From Lamellibrachia satsuma (Eukaryota > Annelida > Polychaeta > Sabellida > Siboglinidae), in contig BSQZ01000018.1 in assembly GCA_033239005.1 (NCBI GenBank), forward strand, positions 655,001-719,000: 64,000 nt of DNA, read 5' to 3'. The notes beneath the pieces were generated by a model. It had not been told where the DNA came from, searched no databases, and saw only the letters and a list, made by a program, of their open reading frames with translations. Below are positions 60,301-64,000 of the stretch, piece after piece (position 1 is the stretch's first letter; each line of letters begins with the position of its first letter). The position numbers were made by a program, and so were the translations under genes.

Positions 60301-61441
60301 GTAAGGGGAGGACGTGAGTAGACGTAAGGGGAGGACGTGAGTAGACGTAAGGGGAGGACGTGAGTAGACATAAGGGGAGGACGTGAGTAGACTTAAGGGG
60401 AGGACGTGAGTTGACATATGTGGAGGACGTGAGTAGACATAAAGGGAGGACGTTAGTAGACATATGGGGAGGACGTGGGTAGACATAAGGGGAGGACGTG
60501 GGTAGACATAAGGGGAGGACGTGGGTAGACATAAGGGGAGAACGTTAGTAGACATAAGGGGAGGACGTTAGGAGACATGTCAGTTGTATTTAAAAAATAC
60601 CTCAAAATGTGTTTCTTCAGTCCAGTAGCTGTATATGTTTACTATCCATAACGTTAGCTTTTTTCTAACAATTACATTTATAAATTAGTGTTATTCATGG
60701 ATAACACTTGCATTTATCGTGTAATCAACGATTTTATTTGTTGGCCATTTATAAGAAATGACATTTTAGCAACAAGAAAATTACAACACTGTAAGTAAAA
60801 ATTATATGGTCATCTGGTTTGGAATGTATTTTCTCAAACATTCTCTTAAATAAACCAGTGATGATTGTGAAATCATTATGAGAAAATATCCATAACTTAA
60901 ATGCATATAGAAAGAATCCTATCCACCTGTCATGTTTCCCCAAACAAAATGCAAGTTAATTAAAAAATGTTGAGTTGTTAAATATGTACTTGTTGAAATT
61001 TCATTTAAAGCTGCTGCTAATTTAAAGCTGCTTCTGCCATATTGCTACAAATACGTTTGAGCATAATTATGAAATAGATGTGTTGAAATGAATATGCCTA
61101 AAAATGATGACCTAAAAGGCCGAGTTTTAGTGTTCTTGCTCCTGATTGGCTCTAGCGGGTCATGTGGTTGTAGCGAGGACACAGATGTTCAAACCTGCCG
61201 AAGCGAATCTGTCTGATTTTAGGCATCGATAAAACACGTTTTAGCTGCAGTGTTCTGTACGTTTGCATTTTATGTGATTGATGTTATCTAATAGATGACA
61301 CCACGTATGTTATTACAGTCGTACCTACGCAATAGTCATAGCTATTATATCAATACATTCTAAACTGGTAACTTTGTGCATACCTATGAATTGTGAACTA
61401 GTATGATTTCTTCTGTTGCAGAATTACCCGACTTAGAATGA
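47932..61441 (+). CDS. PTGES3: p23 / prostaglandin E synthase 3-like Hsp90 co-chaperone, complete, 8 coding exons
   Basis: Eight exons join in frame to 498 nt, 165 residues plus stop: 47932-47951, 56561-56674, 57196-57265, 58043-58138, 58664-58750, 59265-59318, 59925-59961 and 61422-61441. All junctions use GT/AG and phases agree. The CS (p23/Sgt1) domain covers about residues 1-108, from PPPVIWAQRNDKVYVTI through KLEADKLYFYGKGG to GPFWPRLMKQAK and AHWLKTDFDKWRDEDD. The tail is acidic with a Met/Gly/Asn-rich patch (MMRSMGNFNGGGPD) and ends ELPDLE, as in p23. p23 binds ATP-bound Hsp90 and stabilises client complexes in the cytosol; family members also have cytosolic PGE synthase activity. Length equals the usual 160-165 residues. 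The start has a good context and lies just after a CCAAT box. Intron 1 is 8.6 kb because a hAT element and a LINE fragment lie inside it. Confidence 0.95.
48368..48375. repeat. hAT target site duplication, left copy
   Basis: ACCTAGAT immediately before CAGGGCG; identical to 54470-54477. Confidence 0.93.
49773..49812. repeat. (TA)n microsatellite after a short (GT)n
   Basis: GTGTGTGTGTG then alternating TA, inside the hAT element. Confidence 0.95.
50740..51130. promoter_or_regulatory. Cluster of (A/G)GGTCA half-sites, including DR1 pairs
   Basis: About a dozen AGGTCA-like hexamers lie within 390 bases, in one direction. A perfect DR1 AGGTCAAAGGTCA is at 50894-50906 and CGGTCAAAGGTCA at about 50757-50769. 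DR1 is the binding form for RXR/HNF4-type receptors. The cluster may simply be a degraded minisatellite inside the hAT element. Confidence 0.35.
52658..54117 (+). pseudogene. hAT-like transposase remnant, frameshifted and lacking conserved ends
   Basis: Pieces in three frames follow one another. At 52658-53056 there is an N-terminal basic region with LDTIFRRS, then two copies of a roughly 41-residue Ser/Pro/Asp-rich segment (DDTPKDK, SSSSHDP). At 53031-53282, FSVQIDGSCDRQMLDYKF is like the catalytic start of KIAA1586/ZNF862-type hAT proteins. From about 53273 to 53896, GVTSDGESANTGRHGGLW and FWCAAHRSDLAIESV follow. At 53893-54117 there is a tail ending RKFTRKTGLV. I see no zinc-finger segment before the catalytic part and no C-terminal dimerisation block, so it is probably an internally deleted, inactive copy. 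Some gaps might instead be introns. Confidence 0.75.
54288..54342. repeat. (TA)n microsatellite near the hAT 3' end
   Basis: Alternating TA, about 125 bases before the hAT right end. Confidence 0.95.
54470..54477. repeat. hAT target site duplication, right copy
   Basis: ACCTAGAT immediately after CGCCCTG; identical to 48368-48375. Confidence 0.93.
55090..56060 (-). pseudogene. RTE-type LINE reverse transcriptase fragment, decayed
   Basis: Minus strand. Near 55900, NYRGIMLLLV and GKVLNRIILE-like reading appears in broken frames. At 55469-55738, VNKGKNKITKINSNNSPITL, VTYLGSIVDT and RIRKARAAFIVFNKIWKSRE are clear. Near 55130-55370, ITNEALWERTNQEP and KEVVDGLCSTRE match the RTE C-terminus. It lies in p23 intron 1 in antisense orientation. 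Confidence 0.85.
56561..56674 (+). CDS. PTGES3: p23 coding exon 2
   Basis: Completes Arg7 and codes IPPPVIWAQRNDKVYVTI through KLEADKLYF, plus two bases of Tyr45. The acceptor is CTTACAG and the donor GTAAGT. P-P-V-x-W-A-Q-R is the p23 hallmark that starts the CS beta sandwich. Confidence 0.95.
57196..57265 (+). CDS. PTGES3: p23 coding exon 3
   Basis: Completes Tyr45 and codes GKGGAEGKEYEVTMEFYQEV then NPE, ending phase 0 at the donor GTACGT. The acceptor is TTTTCAG. Confidence 0.95.
57800..57990. repeat. 21-bp repeat, about 9 copies
   Basis: TTACTGTTCTTGATGTGTGTC in tandem within p23 intron 3, ending about 50 bases before the exon 4 acceptor. It is pyrimidine-rich on the sense strand. Confidence 0.92.
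58043..58138 (+). CDS. PTGES3: p23 coding exon 4
   Basis: Codes ESKYVVLPRHIPIMVKKKED then GPFWPRLMKQAK, phase 0 at both ends. The W-P-R-L motif is part of the Hsp90-contact surface in p23. The donor is GTAAGT. Confidence 0.96.
58664..58750 (+). CDS. PTGES3: p23 coding exon 5
   Basis: Codes AHWLKTDFDKWRDEDDSDVE then EGQDMQLEE. The H-W-L-K-x-D-F-x-K-W-x-D-E-D-D sequence is the p23 motif closing the CS domain. The donor is GTGAGT. Confidence 0.96.
59265..59318 (+). CDS. PTGES3: p23 coding exon 6 (54 nt)
   Basis: Codes MMRSMGNFNGGGPDMDEG, the flexible Met/Gly-rich tail segment, phase 0 at both ends. The acceptor is TTCCAG and the donor GTAAAT. Confidence 0.9.
59319..59924. other. p23 intron 6
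   Basis: No feature beyond AT-rich sequence. Confidence 0.6.
59925..59961 (+). CDS. PTGES3: p23 coding exon 7 (37 nt)
   Basis: Codes PPPDEAEDSDDE plus one base of Glu160, matching the acidic tail of p23. The donor is GGTGAGG, and a 23-bp tandem array starts in the same bases. The acceptor is TTACAG. Confidence 0.88.
59962..60575. repeat. 23-bp minisatellite starting at the p23 exon 7 donor, about 26 copies
   Basis: The unit GACGTGAGTAGACGTAAGGG plus GAG begins as GTGAGGACATCAGTAGACTT directly at the splice donor. Most later units contain GTGAGT, a consensus 5' splice site. Confidence 0.95.
60576..61421. other. p23 intron 7, no further feature
   Basis: Unique AT-rich sequence up to the final exon acceptor. 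Confidence 0.55.
61422..61441 (+). CDS. PTGES3: p23 final coding exon
   Basis: Completes Glu160 and codes LPDLE then TGA. The conserved p23 C-terminus is (M/L)-P-D-L-E. The acceptor is GTTGCAG. Confidence 0.92.
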
Positions 61442-62138
61442 TAATTTCCACTGCTTCTTGTTGAGAGACTCTCGTTTCATTGTCCGTGACATCTGAGTTT
61501 GTCTGTGCGCATCGACTGGAATTGCTTCAAAGGACCTGGGCACAACTGCAGACTGGCGCGACACCTGTCTTTTGCTGCAAACTAGTTGTCTTCTCTACTG
61601 CGACGTACTGTAAACCCTATCCTGAAACACCTGGATTGCAGTTTCTGGCTGGTTCGATTCCATTTGATAGTTTGTTTGAAGTGATCAAATGCATAGTTTG
61701 ATGCGGACAGCTTCATTGTTGTTGGAGAAACTAAATGGACAGTGTAAATTATTTCTAGATGTTAGACCAGCATCGGTTTCCGTTGGTGATTGGTTTCGTC
61801 AAATACGACTTCTGGTATTTTCATTCTGTTTACATCTACACAATTAGCGCTTGCATTAAACTAAGTCAGTTATATTATTCAGTAGCCATATAAATTGATA
61901 TCACTTGGTAGTGATTATGTGCGCATCTGGCACAGAAACGGATGTAGTCTACCAAAGGAATGTTCTTTCTGTCTGTGAATCCATAGCCAGGTTCTCTTGC
62001 AGGGACAGTAAGAACAGAAGCATTCCAAAGCAGGTCACCAGCGCAAGTTTTGGAGGATGAGTCGTTTGGTAATGTTGCTGTTTGAATTTCTGAAGCATGT
62101 TCTGTTGCGTAGGTACCAATTTTACACAGTCCAATAAA
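61442..62138 (+). other. PTGES3: p23 3' UTR to first strong poly(A) signal
   Basis: No further coding is expected after the TGA. A 73-residue ORF at 61480 is inside the UTR and I treat it as chance. The UTR end is inferred from the AATAAA at 62133. Confidence 0.6.
62133..62138 (+). terminator. Probable p23 poly(A) signal AATAAA
   Basis: AATAAA is followed within about 15 bases by a GT-rich run (GTTTGTGTGTGTG), the layout of a cleavage/polyadenylation site. Alternatives AATAAA at 62439-62444 and 62600-62605 lack as good a GT-rich element. Confidence 0.6.
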
Positions 62139-62974
62139 ATGTTTGTGTGTGTGAATTTTAATGTTATAAGCGTCTAGGACATAATAACGTCGAGCGCGAT
62201 CATTCCACGGTGTAGGTAATTAATAGGTCCTGTTGAGAGTTGGAAAAAAGCTGTTGATTCGTACAGTGAATCTGAAGATATTTATTTAAGAATTTTGGCC
62301 TAGTTCAAGAAACAATCTGTTGGTGATTTGTCCAGTTAAATAGCCACCACATTATGATTTGATTACTTACAACATGAAAGGATTGTGTGCACGGGCTATG
62401 ACGCCGAGTCCCTGGTTGTTAGTGATGGTATCTTTTGTAATAAAATTTAATGTTTACGAAAGGAGTATACATTAGTAGCCTTGTCAGTTATTTATGGATT
62501 TTCGCCAAAAAATACGAACAATGATGGCATGTATGCTAATTGTTAATGAATATGCGCAAATAATTGTAGTTCTAACTGCATGTTAGGCCAAAATAATGAA
62601 ATAAAGCCTTAACTTTGGAAATGGGTAACTGGTTCCGAATTATGTTTGTGGCTGAACCCAAAAAAATTGGTTTTCAAGAAATGTGATTTCGTGATTGTTT
62701 ACCCAAAAAGCGATGGATCACTGAAGAAAATGAATTACTGGAGAACGGATGAACTACAGCTTGATATTTTTACCTTATTTTGTAATATAGTGTTGAAAAT
62801 ACCTTTGGAGTACAAATACAGTACTTTGCTATAATTATAAGCACTTTGTGGTACTAAGCTTTAGTATTCCAATACACAATGTTCCGAATATTAGCCCATC
62901 CCTGTTGTGTGTGCATGCAGGTTGGTATATGTACGTACGTAGGTATCAATGTAGGGCACGTGCGTGTGTTCACC
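62139..62974. other. Downstream of p23, no gene recognised
   Basis: Contains two further AATAAA motifs (62439, 62600) that could be alternative p23 ends. A 62-codon ORF at 62646 has no recognisable motif. Confidence 0.45.
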
Positions 62975-63350
62975 CCAAGTTGCATCAGTTCACTCAGCTG
63001 TATAAGTGAGTACCTGGTTATAGACGGTGGTGTGAACGAACAGTCTTCGCGCAATAAGTGCAGCGTAGCTGAATGCTTCCCAGAGAAGTCGAGTTGGTGT
63101 TGGACTGAACAGGTCTGCCAGGGGGTGAAGTATAAAGGAACAGGTCTGCCAGGGGGTGAAGTATAAAGGAACAGGTCTGCCAGGGGGTGAAGTATAAAGG
63201 AACAGGTCTGCCAGGGGGTGAAGTATAAAGGAACATGTCTGCCAGGGGGTGAAGTATAAAAGAACAGGTCTGCCAGGGGGTGAAGTATAAAGCGCTTTGA
63301 ACGGTCACACGGACTGGATACCGTGCTTTGTAAGAACATACCTGGCGGGT
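62975..63350 (+). mobile_element. SINE family copy E with internal array
   Basis: Plus orientation, the clearest copy. The core is CACTCAGCTGTATAAGTGAG then TACCTGG. The linker holds GCTGAATGCTTCCCAGAGAA. About six units of 27 bp follow (GTCTGCCAGGGGGTGAAGTA, about 63113-63292), then the tail AGCGCTTTGAACGG, GGACTGGATACCGTGCTTTG, TAAGAACATACC. Confidence 0.83.
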
Positions 63351-63391
63351 ATGTGAATGAAACTTGATGCCTGTCTAGGGGACATACCCGC

Positions 63392-63560
63392 TGTAATTCA
63401 TGCGATGTCAACGCACCGTTGTCAATACATACGGAGATCGGGTCACTAGGAACCCGGTAGACTACATCCTCGTTCGCACCAACTTGATACTAGAGGTCAT
63501 CGACGCATCCGATATATCACATCCATACAGCGACCAGACTAGTCAGATGCAAAGCAAAGA
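63392..63560 (+). pseudogene. Possible LINE endonuclease fragment
   Basis: The 72-codon ORF from 63400 reads TYGDRVTRNPVDYILVRTNL then ISHPYSDQ, resembling the end of an APE endonuclease domain (x-x-D-Y-I-L-V ... S-D-H). Short and without neighbouring RT sequence. Confidence 0.35.
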
Positions 63561-63830
63561 TCGGCATTGTAAAACAGACGAAGGAAAAAGCAGCTTGGAT
63601 AACACCAGCGACCACTGAAGTCACCAAGCACAAACGTGATACAAGGCAGAAGTACGGACACTCGTTGATAGAGTATAAGCTGCACACATATTGTGAAGAA
63701 ATGTGTAAGATTGACAGGGAGAACTATATTGAAAATAAACAAACCCAGAACCCAGAAGAATACGTCTGAACCAAAGATAGGGGAATACGGAGCAATATGA
63801 CGAATCAGGCAAGTTGAAAAATTTTAATTA

Positions 63831-64000
63831 GTGTTAAAACAAGGAACAAGTAAGTTAAGCGGTGTCCACTGTATATTATATAGTGTTAAAACAAGGAACA
63901 ACTAAGGTAAGCGGTGTACACTGTATATTATATAGTGTTAAAACAAGGAACAAGTAAGGTAAGCGGTGTCGACTGTATATTATATAGTGTTAAAACAAGG
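63831..64000. repeat. 52-bp minisatellite running off the window end
   Basis: GTGTTAAAACAAGGAACAA recurs at 63831, 63883, 63935 and 63987. Confidence 0.95.

Noticed and set aside
61480..61701. 73-residue ORF after the p23 stop as a separate gene
   Set aside because: It lies within the p23 3' UTR, has no motif and ends well before the poly(A) signal.

Overview
This is animal (metazoan) nuclear DNA. Its genes are built from small exons with GT/AG splice sites, and the rest is AT-rich intron and spacer packed with minisatellites, LINE remnants, a tRNA-derived SINE family, a hAT transposon and fold-back elements. No prokaryotic gene, CRISPR array, rRNA or intact tRNA gene is visible. The two recognisable genes and the repeat style suggest a lophotrochozoan invertebrate, most likely a mollusc; this is inference, not proof.

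Two host genes lie head to head. On the minus strand, twelve coding exons between 36501 and 2211 encode the first 351 residues of a NOSTRIN-like F-BAR/HR1 protein. It starts MFKDSFW, every splice junction keeps frame, and the C-terminal SH3 exons must lie left of the window. On the plus strand, eight coding exons from 47932 to 61441 encode a complete 165-residue p23/PTGES3-type Hsp90 co-chaperone. Neither gene is given by one long ORF; both were assembled by reading exons and splice sites.

Region by region: 1-20.5 kb holds NOSTRIN exons 2-12 with a minisatellite in most introns, plus a 75-bp perfect palindrome at 3496-3570. NOSTRIN intron 1 (20.5-36.5 kb) holds the largest arrays (35-bp units over about 3 kb, 77-bp units over 1.4 kb) and a possible solo LTR. 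The 11.4-kb spacer between the two starts (36.5-47.9 kb) holds a frameshifted CR1-type LINE with an esterase-domain ORF1, a second LINE fragment and two arrays of 14- and 15-bp units. p23 intron 1 (47.95-56.56 kb) contains a 6.1-kb hAT-type transposon with matching inverted ends and a perfect 8-bp target duplication, then a minus-strand RTE-type LINE fragment. The tail (61.4-64 kb) holds the p23 3' end with a good poly(A) signal, another SINE copy and an array running off the end.

By my addition, tandem repeats make up roughly a fifth to a quarter of the window. Several arrays grow out of different segments of one SINE family, five copies of which are present. That is the most unusual pattern I see. 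I did not find a convincing new enzymatic or defence system. The long ORFs inside the arrays are consequences of repeat length and composition.
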